DNA of 64,000 nt from an uncultured Flavobacteriaceae bacterium (GTDB taxonomy: Bacteria > Bacteroidota > Bacteroidia > Flavobacteriales > Flavobacteriaceae). The stretch covers positions 22,082-86,081 of the forward strand of contig CAJIYH010000001.1 of NCBI GenBank assembly GCA_905181615.1, written 5' to 3'. A program made the translations under genes and the position numbers. Under the pieces are notes generated by a model. That model worked only from the letters and a program-made list of their open reading frames with translations, made no database searches and was not told where the DNA came from. Below are positions 1 through 8,348 of this stretch, one piece after another. Every line of letters starts with the position of its first letter. Position 1 is the stretch's first letter.

Positions 1-354
1 GGAAGAATAGTTGCAAACATGTCAGGATTATATTCTCATATAATTAATTCATATAAAATATTGAAGTAAACAACAATATTAATAAGGTGTAAAACTCTAT
101 GAATCCATTTACCCCAATTTTTATCTCTTTTGCTAATGAAATAATTAGTCCTTGCTATGGCATAAAACCCAAGGTTTAAATAAAGAATAATTAGTAACTT
201 TCCCATACCCTAAAGGTAAAATTCTAATTACTAATTTCGCAAAATCATCCAAAGAACTGATAATTAACTTTAGTGGCGTTTTTTAAACCACAGGCATATC
301 ATCTTTAGTGAGTTCTAACTTTCAATACACTTTACCAAGAATGAAACAAGCTAA
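1..354. other. AT-rich window edge, no confident gene
   Basis: This stretch contains only short, overlapping open frames. A 22-codon open frame runs from base 1 to a TAA at 67-69 on the plus strand and could be the end of a gene outside the window, but nothing in it is recognisable. The right part holds an antisense gene tail that recurs elsewhere in the first 10 kb and is listed separately. No RNA gene or promoter stands out. Confidence 0.5.
283..352 (-). repeat. antisense gene tail, EDMPVV family, copy 1
   Basis: Read on the minus strand this ends KLELTKDDMPVV and then TAA, followed by a short T-rich stretch containing GTGGCG. Related tails occur at 1639-1680 (ending ELTEEDMPVV) and 8702-8760 (ending ELNEVDMPGI), and a decayed match lies near 9672-9695. 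Copies 1 and 3 also share an upstream stretch that reads ACFILGK, although a stop codon (copy 1) or an indel (copy 3) interrupts the frame. These look like fossil 3' ends of one gene family scattered between the cargo genes. The parent gene is not intact in this window. Confidence 0.5.
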
Positions 355-777
355 TTAGAATGTGTGTGTTTTTTTGGAAAATAAAACACTATCCAAGCTA
401 AACCCGTCAGAACCTTTAATAAAAATTATCAGAGTTAAAAATAAATAAATAAGAGATAATTCGCTTCCATCAATTCCTTTAGTAATTATATTACTTAAAG
501 AAGCAATTAACATGGTAAATAATAAAAGAAAGGCAGAAGGTCTAGTGAATAAACCAATCATAATAAATAATGCTACAATTGACTCAGAAAAGCTAGCCAT
601 AAACCCTAGGGGGATGCTTAAAAAATCCAATCCAATCAGTTCACTTAACCTTCCCCCTAGTCTATCCCATCGATCAGTGCCTGCTGTAATTTTACCAAAT
701 CCATGATAATAAAACATCATACCTCCAGTAACTAATCTTAAAAATAAATTTAAAAATGTGTCTTTAATGTTTTTCAT
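355..777 (-). CDS. DoxX family membrane protein
   Basis: The 140-residue product has four hydrophobic segments and the DoxX-like N-terminal pattern LxLRLVTGGMMFYYHGFGK, followed by a Gly-rich loop and a TRPSAFLLLFTM segment. DoxX proteins are small four-helix inner-membrane proteins, some linked to redox or thiosulfate metabolism; the substrate here cannot be told. I start at the ATG at 777 because the nine residues of the longer frame are not hydrophobic and the MKNIKD start fits the family. The gene is alone on the minus strand, beside the repeat-bounded cargo region. Confidence 0.75.
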   Translation of the reverse strand: MKNIKDTFLNLFLRLVTGGMMFYYHGFGKITAGTDRWDRLGGRLSELIGLDFLSIPLGFMASFSESIVALFIMIGLFTRPSAFLLLFTMLIASLSNIITKGIDGSELSLIYLFLTLIIFIKGSDGFSLDSVLFSKKTHTF

Positions 778-810
778 AATAAATATATTTAGATTGTAAT
801 ACAAGATACT

Positions 811-838
811 GAAAACAAGCTTTGAAAACAGTTTTTTG
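811..838. repeat. leader repeat, copy 1
   Basis: GAAAACAAGCTTTGAAAACA followed by GTTTT recurs at 2805-2824, 8817-8871 and 9140-9194. Every copy lies upstream of a plus-strand cargo gene, here the gene at 912. It contains the short perfect palindrome AAAACAGTTTT. It may carry a promoter or a recombination site; neither is proven by the sequence. Confidence 0.5.
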
Positions 839-911
839 TTAAAGTCTTAAATTTGGTTGTGTTTTGCAATTTATTTTATAACTTTAATAATTAATCTTAA
901 AAAAATTTAAA

Positions 912-1598
912 ATGAAAAAAGTATTTACAGTATTTAGTTTCCTCATTTCTTCCTTAGTGTTTTCGCAGAATTTTTATTGGTATGATGTTATGTTGGAGGT
1001 TGATTCTAAAGATGTATCAACAGTTGCAGGCCTAGTAGATGGTTTTTATTCAAGTCACCCTAAACCTTCAAATGTAAAGGTTGAATTTTCTTCTATTCCG
1101 TTAAAAGGTACGAGTGAAAAAGCTACCCATATGATTGGAATTACTAGCGAATCATCACAATCCCTCGCTGATTATAGAAACTCATTAAAAGGCGGTGATT
1201 GGGACTTATACATTTCTAAAATGAGCAATTATGTAAAAAGCAGTAGAGCTGCTGCTGGAAGAGATTTGATTACTAATGGTTCAGAAACATCTTATCCTAT
1301 TGGACAAGCGTGGGTTTTTAAAGTAAAAAACTTGCAATTAAATACAATGGTTCAGGCTTTTGGAAAACTCATAAAATCATACAAATTTGATGGATTTGTT
1401 GGAATGGGACAAATTGCTCACGGAACAGACAATGGTGAAACTTTATATATTTATGGTACTTACTCTGATTTAAACTCAGCATTTAATTTTGGTCCACAAA
1501 GTGAAAATGACACTGCAGCTTTTGCAGAATTCTCAAAAACACTTGATACTGTAGAATTTTCAAAATCATTTACAAGAGTCCTTATAAAAGGGTATTAA
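912..1598 (+). CDS. secreted protein of unknown function
   Basis: I do not recognise the family. The 228-residue product begins with a Sec signal peptide (MKKVFTVFSFLISSLVFSQ, probable cleavage near residue 19). The mature part is mixed alpha/beta, with no membrane segment and no type IX secretion C-terminal domain. It has two halves of similar rhythm (around YWYDVMLEVDSKD and around WVFKVKNLQLN), so a tandem dimeric alpha-beta-barrel-like fold is possible, but that is a guess. A leader repeat lies upstream, and a hairpin terminator follows 7 bases after the stop, so it is probably transcribed alone. Confidence 0.75.
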   Translation: MKKVFTVFSFLISSLVFSQNFYWYDVMLEVDSKDVSTVAGLVDGFYSSHPKPSNVKVEFSSIPLKGTSEKATHMIGITSESSQSLADYRNSLKGGDWDLYISKMSNYVKSSRAAAGRDLITNGSETSYPIGQAWVFKVKNLQLNTMVQAFGKLIKSYKFDGFVGMGQIAHGTDNGETLYIYGTYSDLNSAFNFGPQSENDTAAFAEFSKTLDTVEFSKSFTRVLIKGY

Positions 1599-1604
1599 TT
1601 TTTT

Positions 1605-1640
1605 AAAAGCGTCACTAACTAATTTTAGTGGCGTTTTTTT
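1605..1640. terminator. bidirectional hairpin terminator
   Basis: The arms GCGTCACTAA and TTAGTGGCGT pair with two wobbles around a short loop, with an A-run before and a T7 run after. It can end the gene at 912 on the plus strand and the antisense tail at 1639-1680 on the minus strand. Confidence 0.7.
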
Positions 1641-1680
1641 AAACCACAGGCATATCCTCTTCAGTAAGTTCAGATACTTC
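1639..1680 (-). repeat. antisense gene tail, EDMPVV family, copy 2
   Basis: On the minus strand the codons read EVSELTEEDMPVV and stop, then run straight into the hairpin terminator at 1605-1640. Only the last 13 codons are left. See copy 1 at 283-352. Confidence 0.55.
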
Positions 1681-1688
1681 TAAAATTG

Positions 1689-1726
1689 AAAAACCCCCAC
1701 CGAAAGCAACAGCTAAAGTGAGGGCT
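1689..1726 (-). repeat. R1 terminator repeat, copy 1
   Basis: On the minus strand this reads CCCTCAC, a loop of about 17 bases, GTGGGGG and a T-run: a seven-pair hairpin with one G-T wobble and the shape of an intrinsic terminator. Closely related copies lie at 1887-1924, 3117-3154, 8115-8151 and 9070-9108, with decayed ones at 2787-2812 and 6943-6974. Several sit just beyond the 3' end of DUF5681-like gene tails, so R1 is probably that gene's terminator spread with it. A short frame starting MKKVF follows at 1761 and stops after ten codons. Confidence 0.7.
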
Positions 1727-1886
1727 TTAAAAAATTAACTTTAACAATAAAATACCCTATTATGAAAAAGGTATTTATTAAATTTACATATTGACATCTT
1801 TGTAATACTATTAATTATACGAAAGTTATAGAATTGTCTACCAAATCCAACTGAACTAAAGAAATTGCTACTAGGCAGCTAAACAT

Positions 1887-1924
1887 AAAAAACCCCACCG
1901 AAAACAACAGCTAAAGTGAGGGCT
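1887..1924 (-). repeat. R1 terminator repeat, copy 2
   Basis: This has the same hairpin and T-run as the copy at 1689-1726, with one C fewer in the C-run. It lies 30 bases downstream, in minus orientation, of the DUF5681-like pseudogene at 1954-2140, which is the expected place for that gene's terminator. Confidence 0.7.
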
Positions 1925-1953
1925 AAAAAGCATCATTACCACTTGACCTTTAT

Positions 1954-2140
1954 TTATTCAATAACGTTAATATCTAATTGCTTAAATATTGGGGTTTCTG
2001 CATCTGTTATTTCTACATTTTGTTTGACCCCACCATAAGCCGAATCCATGAGAGCTTTATAAGCGTCTACATCGCCTAATTTTGCCTTACGAATAGAGCC
2101 AAAGTTATCATGTCTTCATTGCTTAGAAGCTTTGTTGTTG
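1954..2140 (-). pseudogene. DUF5681-like gene fragment, copy 1
   Basis: The minus strand encodes KLLSNEDMI, then after a one-base shift KAKLGDVDAYKALMDSAYGG, and ends with a variant of TPIFKQLDIDVID. It aligns codon by codon with the fuller copy at 7005-7322. The N-terminal GNPSGR region is missing and the frame is broken near 2100, so it cannot make the full product. DUF5681 proteins are small phage- and mobile-element-associated proteins, sometimes annotated near terminase genes. The 157 bases from here to 2297 show no gene. Confidence 0.65.
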
Positions 2141-2297
2141 ACTAAACATAGGGTGTGTTTCATATGGATGCATACTGCTGTATATGTGTTACATAAATCT
2201 TGAATAAGGTTCGGGAATAAATTAGACTCGAACCCTTTTTTATAGTGTCAGATTTTGTCAGATTAACATAACACAGATAGATTTAGTTATCTTTGAC

Positions 2298-2750
2298 ATG
2301 ATGAGAGAAACACTAAAAAACATAACGGTATATTCCCTGAGCCTTTTTTATATAGGGGTGGGTTTTAAACATTTTACTGATATAGATTTTTTCCTTGTTA
2401 TCGTTCCGCCATTCATCCCATATCCTGAATTAATGGTTTATATATCAGGTCTATTTGAAATTGTTTTGGGGGCTTTGTTAATTCCAAGGAAAACTCGTAA
2501 ATATGGAGCTTTGGGTTTACTTGTTTTATTGATTGCAGTTTTCCCTGCAAACATTTATTTATTTACTTCTGAGATAGCCCAAAACACATTTGGAATTTCA
2601 AGACAGGATGCATTAATTAGGCTACCGTTTCAAGTCCCTTTAATGCTTTTAGCATATTGGCACTCTAAGACAGAAACCACAAAATCATTTGATGCTTTAT
2701 GTGTAGTTCTATTTATTCCGACAATAATTTATTTTTTAACTTTAGGATAG
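2298..2750 (+). CDS. DoxX-like integral membrane protein
   Basis: The 150-residue product has four or five hydrophobic segments and the pattern HFTDIDFFLVIVPPFIPYP, then YISGLFEIVLGALLIP and FPANIYLF, typical of the DoxX-like membrane family. A shorter relative is encoded at 55436-55789 and shares the YISGL-EI-G core. Its role is unknown; relatives are predicted small inner-membrane proteins. ATG codons at 2298 and 2301 are both possible. A TATCTTTG sequence lies only two bases before the first ATG, so the mRNA may be almost leaderless or start from the second ATG. Confidence 0.8.
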   Translation: MMRETLKNITVYSLSLFYIGVGFKHFTDIDFFLVIVPPFIPYPELMVYISGLFEIVLGALLIPRKTRKYGALGLLVLLIAVFPANIYLFTSEIAQNTFGISRQDALIRLPFQVPLMLLAYWHSKTETTKSFDALCVVLFIPTIIYFLTLG

Positions 2751-2786
2751 ATCAATTTCCAGGTGGGATTACTTTAGTTTAAGAAT

Positions 2787-2824
2787 ACCCCCGATGAAAA
2801 AGTGAGCTTTAAAAACAGTTTTGT
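2787..2824. repeat. decayed R1 repeat running into leader repeat copy 2
   Basis: ACCCCCGATGAAAAAGTGAG is a shortened R1 repeat, and it runs directly into AGCTTTAAAAACAGTTTTGT, the leader repeat. This is the clearest place where the two repeats are seen to be contiguous, as if they form one junction unit between cargo genes. Confidence 0.55.
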
Positions 2825-2836
2825 GTCTTGCTGATT

Positions 2837-2983
2837 ATGAAATATATAATTAATAACCGTTGCAATTGCAAATGCTCTCCCTACGAAAATGACGGGAGTT
2901 GTGAAAACTGTACTTGTGACCCTTGTAATTATTCAAATTGTGATTGCGATAAGTCGTTTGACCCGATGCCTTTGTATGGTTAA
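2837..2983 (+). CDS. 48-residue cysteine-rich protein, metallothionein-like
   Basis: The open frame starts with ATG 12 bases after a leader repeat, as in the downstream cargo genes. Nine of 48 residues are cysteine, at positions 9, 11, 13, 22, 25, 27, 30, 35 and 37, giving C-x-C-x-C, C-x2-C-x-C-x2-C and C-x-C clusters. There is no signal peptide or hydrophobic segment. The spacing is that of a small metal-thiolate protein, but it does not match the bacterial metallothionein pattern I know well, so the function is inference. Being short and AT-rich around it, a chance frame cannot be excluded. Confidence 0.5.
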   Translation: MKYIINNRCNCKCSPYENDGSCENCTCDPCNYSNCDCDKSFDPMPLYG

Positions 2984-3116
2984 GCTAATTCTAGTTTATT
3001 TATGGCTTTAGTCAATCCAACAATTTATTTTGCAGTTGACGTATTGAACATAATGAAGTTCTTCGTTGTCTGCTACATTAGTATTGGAGTTAATTGACAA
3101 AAGAAAAACAAGTCAT

Positions 3117-3154
3117 AAAAAACCCCCACCGAAAACAACAGCTTAAGTGAGGGC
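3117..3154 (-). repeat. R1 terminator repeat, copy 3
   Basis: The hairpin arms and T-run match the other R1 copies. A short DUF5681-like tail (3188-3243) lies just beyond it on the minus strand. Confidence 0.7.
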
Positions 3155-3187
3155 TACAAAACATCAATACCACTTAACCTTTATTTA

Positions 3188-3243
3188 TTAAATAACGTCA
3201 ATGTCTAATTGCTTAAATATTGGCTGTTCTGTTTCTGTTGTTT
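3188..3243 (-). repeat. DUF5681-like gene tail, copy 2
   Basis: The minus strand reads TTETEQPIFKQLDIDVI and stops, the same C-terminus as the copy at 7005. Nothing upstream of these codons remains. The rest of the gap from 2984 to 3284 shows no gene. Confidence 0.6.
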
Positions 3244-3284
3244 AATTAATTTTATGACTACTTTTGATAAAATATTAATCCTAA

Positions 3285-3932
3285 ATGAGAAGCTTTTTTT
3301 TGTTATTAATGCTTCTACCTCTTTTCTTGTTTTCTCAAGAGAGTGAATTAGTTAGTAATACAAGTGAAGGTTTCAAAGGTATTTCCATAGGATTACTTTT
3401 CGAGGCTCAAACTAAATATCCTAACCCATATTATGGTCCTAATGTTGGAGGATTATTTGACGATGGATCTTATCATTTTACAGTTGATGTTTATTATAAA
3501 AAATTCGTTTTTGGTTTTCAACTATCAGATGAATTTCTATACTTAGAAAAGTTTGATAATGGTGCTGCTTGGAAACCCAGAGGGTTTAACGGTAGTTATT
3601 CTTCTTTAACAAGATCGTATTGGCTTACCCTTGGATATAATGTCATCAATAATATTAATTTGAAGTTAGGAATTGGTTTTAGAAGTGGATCAAAACAACC
3701 ACTTACAAATCGAAGTCGTAAAGCTTCTGAGGTTGCTGAAAATTTTGATTATGAAAACCCTCTAATCATTTTTAATACATCCGATTCACTTAATGATTTT
3801 AGTGAAACTGATTATTCTCTATCCATTAACTACCCTATAACAGTTTATAAAAGATTTGGTATAGTCCCTGAAATAGGGTACACATTCAAACACGGAGGTT
3901 TATTAACGGGTTTTAGTATTGTTTATCAATGA
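3285..3932 (+). CDS. exported outer-membrane-barrel-like protein
   Basis: The product has 215 residues with a clear signal peptide ([18 protein letters not shown]). The mature part alternates short aromatic-rich beta strands ([36 protein letters not shown]), ends in a strand with a penultimate aromatic residue (GFSIVYQ), and has no membrane helix. That is the look of a small outer-membrane beta-barrel, but I do not recognise a family. Its stop overlaps the start of the lipoprotein gene at 3929 (ATGA), so the two are probably co-transcribed and may work together at the cell surface. Confidence 0.7.
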   Translation: MRSFFLLLMLLPLFLFSQESELVSNTSEGFKGISIGLLFEAQTKYPNPYYGPNVGGLFDDGSYHFTVDVYYKKFVFGFQLSDEFLYLEKFDNGAAWKPRGFNGSYSSLTRSYWLTLGYNVINNINLKLGIGFRSGSKQPLTNRSRKASEVAENFDYENPLIIFNTSDSLNDFSETDYSLSINYPITVYKRFGIVPEIGYTFKHGGLLTGFSIVYQ

Positions 3933-5869
3933 AGAGATTATTACCCCTTTTAGCGTTATTGTTATTTAACGGTTGTTTTAATCACGACTCATTAGAAGAC
4001 ATAATCATTAAATACACCCTAGAGGTTTCAGCTGAAACAGGTGGATCGGTAAGCTCACCAGGAGGAGTTTACTATTCAGGAGAAACGGTAACGTTTACTG
4101 CCACCCCTAATTCTGATTATTTTTTTTCAGGATGGTCTGATGGTACATCTATAAGCTCTCTAACCATACTAGTTAGTTCAGACCAAGTTATTACAGCCTC
4201 ATTTGGTTTAATAGACATAATACCGCCCACTATTTCGTTAGTAGGTTCGTCTACAATTAATATTAAATTAGATAATACTTTCACTGATCCTGGCGCTACT
4301 GCAACAGATAATATAGATGGAGATATAACATCTTCAATAATAACCTCAGGGACTGTTGACACTTCATCTACAGGTTCTTATACTATAGACTACAGTATTT
4401 CAGATGCTACTGGCAATAGCGCCTCAGTAACTAGAACAGTTGTTGTATACCAAGACACCACAGCTCCAATAATTACATTAACGGGATCATCTACAATCTA
4501 TCTTGAAGCAGGAGTCACCTTTACAGATCCTGGAGCTACTGCTGAGGATGATGAAGATGGAGATATTACCTCTTCGATAACAACCTCAGGTACAGTTGAT
4601 ACTTCAATAGAAGGAACATATACCATTGTATATACTGTCTTAGATTCTTCAGACAACTCTGCTTCTGCAACTAGAACCATAACAGTTGACGACACAATAG
4701 CTCCTGTAATATCATTAATAGGAGACGCAACAATTACTATTGAATTTGGAACTGCCTTTACAGATCCTGGTGCAACTGCCACAGACAGTATAGATGGAGA
4801 TATTACTTCTTCAATAACAACCTCAGGAACTGCTGACTCTTCAATAGCTGGAACATATACTATTGTATATTCAGTTATGGATAGTGGAGACAATTCAGCC
4901 TCAGTAACTAGAACAATCGTTGTACCAGACACTACTGCGCCAGTAATTGCATTAACAGGCTCAACCATAAACCTATACGTAGGAGCCACTTTCACCGACC
5001 CTGGAGCTACTGCGTCAGATAATGAAGATGGTAACCTTACCTCTTCGATAATAACCTCTGGATCGGTTGATACCTCTACGGTTGGAACATATTCAATAAC
5101 CTATTCTGTTTCTGATGCGGCTGGAAATAGTGCCTCAGTAACTAGATCAGTTATTATAGGCGTAGCACCATTAATCTATTTTGAAAATGGTACTTGTAAA
5201 TGTCCCTTAGCAACAATAGGAGATACAGAGGTGATTAACGGAGTAACCTATACGGTAGTGGATAATACATCAATAACAACTCAAGTCGCAGCAGCAAATT
5301 ATAATCTATGTACCACGCAGGTGAATAATATGAGTAATTTATTTTTAAATAACACCGCATTTAACACTGATATTGGTTTTTGGGATACATCTGGTGTGAC
5401 TAATATGTCTGATATTTTTCGAGGTGCAGCAGCATTCAATCAAGACATAGGAAGCTGGAATACTTCTAGTGTGACTAAAATGAATGGTATGTTTCGACAA
5501 GCAACAGCATTTAATCAGGATATTGGAAGTTGGAATACTTCTAGTGTGACTGATATGTCTAATATGTTTTGGGATACAGTGTTTAATCAAAATATAGGAA
5601 GCTGGAATACTTCTAGTGTGACAAATATGGGAGGTATGTTTGCATATGCCAGAGTATTTAATCAAAATATAGGCAGCTGGAATACTTCAAATGTTACTTC
5701 CTTTAATTCTATGTTTTACTTTGCTCATAGATTTAATCAAGACATAGGAAGTTGGGATACTTCAAGTGTTACTTATTCAGGTTATATGTTTGTTAAAGCT
5801 TCTGATTTTAATCAAAATATAGGTGGTTGGGATACTTCTAGTGTGACTAATATGCGATGGTATGTTTAA
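3929..5869 (+). CDS. surface lipoprotein with Ig-like and BspA repeats (5' part)
   Basis: The 646-residue frame begins with a lipoprotein signal (lipobox LFNGC, Cys16). An InlB-type beta-repeat follows (about residues 30-92, with GGSVSSPGG and FSGWSDG), then four DUF5011-like Ig repeats (about 98-408), each with [16 protein letters not shown] or close variants, and GTYTIVYTV. From about residue 455 come BspA/DUF285 repeats of about 25 residues ([16 protein letters not shown]). Such proteins are surface-exposed adhesin-like molecules. The frame ends at 5867 because of a frame change; the same repeats go on in other frames to 6941. No type IX sorting domain is seen. Confidence 0.85.
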   Translation: MKRLLPLLALLLFNGCFNHDSLEDIIIKYTLEVSAETGGSVSSPGGVYYSGETVTFTATPNSDYFFSGWSDGTSISSLTILVSSDQVITASFGLIDIIPPTISLVGSSTINIKLDNTFTDPGATATDNIDGDITSSIITSGTVDTSSTGSYTIDYSISDATGNSASVTRTVVVYQDTTAPIITLTGSSTIYLEAGVTFTDPGATAEDDEDGDITSSITTSGTVDTSIEGTYTIVYTVLDSSDNSASATRTITVDDTIAPVISLIGDATITIEFGTAFTDPGATATDSIDGDITSSITTSGTADSSIAGTYTIVYSVMDSGDNSASVTRTIVVPDTTAPVIALTGSTINLYVGATFTDPGATASDNEDGNLTSSIITSGSVDTSTVGTYSITYSVSDAAGNSASVTRSVIIGVAPLIYFENGTCKCPLATIGDTEVINGVTYTVVDNTSITTQVAAANYNLCTTQVNNMSNLFLNNTAFNTDIGFWDTSGVTNMSDIFRGAAAFNQDIGSWNTSSVTKMNGMFRQATAFNQDIGSWNTSSVTDMSNMFWDTVFNQNIGSWNTSSVTNMGGMFAYARVFNQNIGSWNTSNVTSFNSMFYFAHRFNQDIGSWDTSSVTYSGYMFVKASDFNQNIGGWDTSSVTNMRWYV

Positions 5870-6317
5870 TTTTGCAACTTCATTTAATCAAGATATAGGG
5901 AGTTGGAATACTTCTAGTGTGACAACGTTATGGAATACGTATGTTTTATATAGCAACTGCATTCAATCAAGATATTGGAAGTTGGAATACTTCTAGTGTT
6001 ACTAGTATGTACAAAATGTTTCAACAAGCAACAGTCATTCAATCAAGACATAGGAAGCTGGGATACCTCAAGTGTGACTAATATGTTTTATCATGTTTTA
6101 CAATACCCTTTTTAATCAAAATATCGGTGGTTGGAATACTTCAAGTGTAACTAATATGGGAGATATATTTAATAATGCAAGAGTATTTAATCAAAATATC
6201 GGTGGTTGGAATACTTCGAATGTCACTGAGTATGGCATCGTATGTTTAATGCAGCGTATGCATTTGATCAAAATATAGGAGGCTGGAATACTTCTAACGT
6301 GACTTTTATGCGGGCCT
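5862..6317 (+). pseudogene. frame-hopping part of the BspA repeat gene
   Basis: Read without frame constraint, this stretch continues the BspA repeats, but the frame shifts by +1 near 5861, 5940, 6035, 6092, 6232, 6242 and 6317. Six of the seven shifts fall immediately before an ATG, most often ATGTTT, so each new frame opens with a start codon; the one at 6035 falls in a different part of the repeat. The net shift is +1, which joins the frame of 3929-5869 to that of 6318-6941. It may be decay, sequencing error or something functional; see findings. Confidence 0.6.
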
Positions 6318-6941
6318 ATGTTTTCTCAAGCATTTGCATTTAACAATGGCGGCAGTAACAGCATTAACAATTGGGATACATCGAATGTGACTTCTATGCA
6401 AAGTATGTTTCAACATACTTTATTATTCAATCAAAATATAGGAGGTTGGAATACTTCTAGTGTGACTAATATGAGACAAATGTTTTATGATTCCAGAAAT
6501 TTTAATAATGGTGGGAGTAACAGTATTAATAATTGGGATGTTTCAAGTGTCACCAATATGAAGTATCTCTTCCAGCAGGCTTATAATTTCAATCAAGATA
6601 TAGGGAATTGGAATACTTCTAATGTAACTGACATGGAATTTATGTTTAGAGCAGCAATATTATTTAATCAAGATATAGGAGACTGGAATACTTCTAGTGT
6701 TACGACTATGTATCAGATGTTTGATGGTGCATCAGCATTTAATCAACCTCTTACAAGAGATGGTAACAAATGGAATACTTCGAATGTGACTAATATGACA
6801 GAAATGTTTAAAAATACTTCATCATTTAATCAAGACTTAACAAGTTGGTGTGTTACCAATATATTAGCTGAACCAGCTAATTTCGCAACATCTTCGGCAC
6901 TTACAAACGCTAATAAACCAGTCTGGGGAACTTGTCCTTAG
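6318..6941 (+). CDS. BspA repeat protein, 3' part of the 3929 gene
   Basis: This 207-residue frame carries seven more BspA/DUF285 repeats, two of them with an inserted [12 protein letters not shown] segment, and ends in a non-repeat cap ([11 protein letters not shown] to VWGTCP) containing two cysteines. It has no signal peptide, so it is not a separate exported protein as it stands. With the two preceding segments it would restore a single lipoprotein of about 1000 residues. Read alone it would need internal initiation at the ATG at 6318. Confidence 0.6.
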   Translation: MFSQAFAFNNGGSNSINNWDTSNVTSMQSMFQHTLLFNQNIGGWNTSSVTNMRQMFYDSRNFNNGGSNSINNWDVSSVTNMKYLFQQAYNFNQDIGNWNTSNVTDMEFMFRAAILFNQDIGDWNTSSVTTMYQMFDGASAFNQPLTRDGNKWNTSNVTNMTEMFKNTSSFNQDLTSWCVTNILAEPANFATSSALTNANKPVWGTCP

Positions 6942-6942
6942 T

Positions 6943-6974
6943 AAAAAAAACCAAAGCAACTGCTAACTGAGGGC
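6943..6974 (-). repeat. decayed R1 terminator repeat
   Basis: AACCAAAGCAACTGCTAACT followed by GAGGG is a shortened R1 copy lacking most of the C-run, so the hairpin is weak. It lies downstream of the DUF5681-like frame at 7005, in the same place as R1 beside the other copies. Confidence 0.5.
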
Positions 6975-7004
6975 TACAAAACATCAATGCCACTTAACCT
7001 TTAT

Positions 7005-7322
7005 TTAATCAATAACGTCAATATCTAATTGCTTGAATATTGGGGTTTCTCCTTCTGTTATTTCTACATTTTGTTTTACTGCTCCATAAGCTGAATCCAT
7101 GAGCGCCTTATAGGCGTTTACATCGCCTTTCTTTGCCTTATGAATAAGAGCTAGTATTATCATGTCTTCATTGCTAAGAAGCTCTTTAATCCCTGTTAAT
7201 GGGTTTACTTCTTCTTGAAGATAGGCTAAGTATATTCGAGCTATTGTCTTTCTATTCAATGAACCTTTTGTTCGTCCACTTGGATTACCTGATTCCCCCT
7301 TCTTAAACCTGTTTAAATTTTT
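7005..7322 (-). pseudogene. DUF5681-like protein, near-complete copy lacking a start codon
   Basis: The open frame on the minus strand runs from a stop at 7325-7323 to the TAA at 7005. It reads KNLNRFKKGESGNPSGR, then TKGSLNRKT, and further on ALIHKAKKGDVNAYKALMDS and TPIFKQLDIDVID. The GNPSGR-x-KGS motif at the N-terminus followed by a K-x2-KGD helix is the DUF5681 layout seen in phage and mobile-element genes. There is no ATG or GTG in the frame; the only alternative is TTG at 7259, which would cut off the motif. The start was probably lost when the divergent gene at 7336 came to lie next to it. Confidence 0.65.
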
Positions 7323-7335
7323 TTATCTTTAGGGT

Positions 7336-8025
7336 ATGAAGAAATTGGTTGCCAAATATTTACTTGAGTTCCTAGTTATTGTAATTGGGATCTCTTTATC
7401 ATTCTACATTGAAAAAGAAAACGAAAACACTTACAGAGACAACTTAAAAAATCAATCACTTAAAAGAATTTTAGAAAATATAGCCGATGACACTAGGGAT
7501 TTTAAATTTAATCAAGAAGCCTTAAAAAGAGCAATTCATTCAACGAATTGGATAATTGATAGAAACAGAAAATTAAAAATGTATTCAAGAGACTCAATAG
7601 GTTTTCATCTTAATAGAGCTATTTATTTTAATACCATATTTGTAGATAACCAAGAGGAGTATCGTGGTCTTCAAAATTCTGGATTAATGGAAATGATTGA
7701 AAACGAAAATCTTGTTTCGAATATTCAAGGCAAATATGTATCACACGAGTTTTTTAAAAAAATAGAAAGTTTGATCATGGAAAAAGCTAAATATCTAGAT
7801 GAATTTTCATATAATAATTTAAAATATAAAAGCGATAGTCTTGACGATTTAGGTCTTCAGTTTGACAGAATATTTGTGGGAACAAAAGGTATTCCTGACA
7901 ATATAATTGAAGTTTTATATGACAAGAGATTTTTTCAAAGTTATTATTTTAGGAGTATTGAAAGGAGAATGAAAAATGATCAAGAGTTAATTGATATTAT
8001 CAAAGGAGAAATTAATTTAGAATAG
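7336..8025 (+). CDS. DUF6090-like membrane-anchored protein
   Basis: The 229-residue product has one N-terminal membrane helix in the pattern YLLEFLVIVIGISLSFYIE, which matches the start of the flavobacterial DUF6090 family (E-x-x-LVVIGILIAL-x-x-x-NW), followed by a helical charged domain of about 190 residues. Function is unknown; the topology suggests a short inner-membrane anchor with most of the chain on one side. It is divergent from the DUF5681-like frame. The 88 bases after the stop hold a short frame ending EELEDIISEN that may be a remnant. Confidence 0.65.
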   Translation: MKKLVAKYLLEFLVIVIGISLSFYIEKENENTYRDNLKNQSLKRILENIADDTRDFKFNQEALKRAIHSTNWIIDRNRKLKMYSRDSIGFHLNRAIYFNTIFVDNQEEYRGLQNSGLMEMIENENLVSNIQGKYVSHEFFKKIESLIMEKAKYLDEFSYNNLKYKSDSLDDLGLQFDRIFVGTKGIPDNIIEVLYDKRFFQSYYFRSIERRMKNDQELIDIIKGEINLE

Positions 8026-8114
8026 CTCAAGATTTTGAAGAGTTAGAAGATATTATTTCAGAAAATTAATTGAAAGAACTATAGGTTCAGCTTCTTTTAT
8101 AGATATTAAAAAAT

Positions 8115-8151
8115 AAAAAAACCCACTGAAAGCAACAGCTAAAGTGAGGGT
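8115..8151 (-). repeat. R1 terminator repeat, copy 4
   Basis: It has the R1 layout with a shortened C-run (ACCCACTGAA instead of CCCCCACCGAA), so the stem is weaker. A tail reading ATIPEEDIDVID then stop lies at 8183-8224 on the minus strand and is a third DUF5681-like 3' end. Confidence 0.6.
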
Positions 8152-8182
8152 TACAAAGACATCATTACCACTTGACCTTTAT

Positions 8183-8224
8183 TTAATCAATAACGTCTAT
8201 ATCCTCTTCAGGAATAGTTGCTTT
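8183..8224 (-). repeat. DUF5681-like gene tail, copy 3
   Basis: Only the final codons remain (PEEDIDVID and stop). The preceding residues differ from those of the other copies, which suggests recombination between the two tail families, since EED also occurs in the EDMPVV tails. Confidence 0.45.
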
Positions 8225-8348
8225 TAGAAAGCATTTACCTCATTAATTATATATTCAATATATTTGAGTTAGACTCCTGGTTGTGATAAAAAAACCTAGT
8301 AGAGATGCTGAAGAGTTTCTTATATTTGAGGATATAACTGATTATACT

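Noticed and set aside
36..206. A 56-codon minus-strand frame starting MGKLLIILYLNLGFYAIA, which looks like a small membrane protein.
   Set aside because: A second frame in the same stretch is also open and protein-like, the region is very AT-rich, and no leader or promoter is clear. I could not decide that either is a gene.
4117..5665. Long minus-strand frames inside the Ig-like and BspA repeats (4117-4362, 4498-4995, 5345-5665).
   Set aside because: They are mirror frames of a repetitive low-complexity coding sequence; the plus strand has clear domains and a lipoprotein signal.
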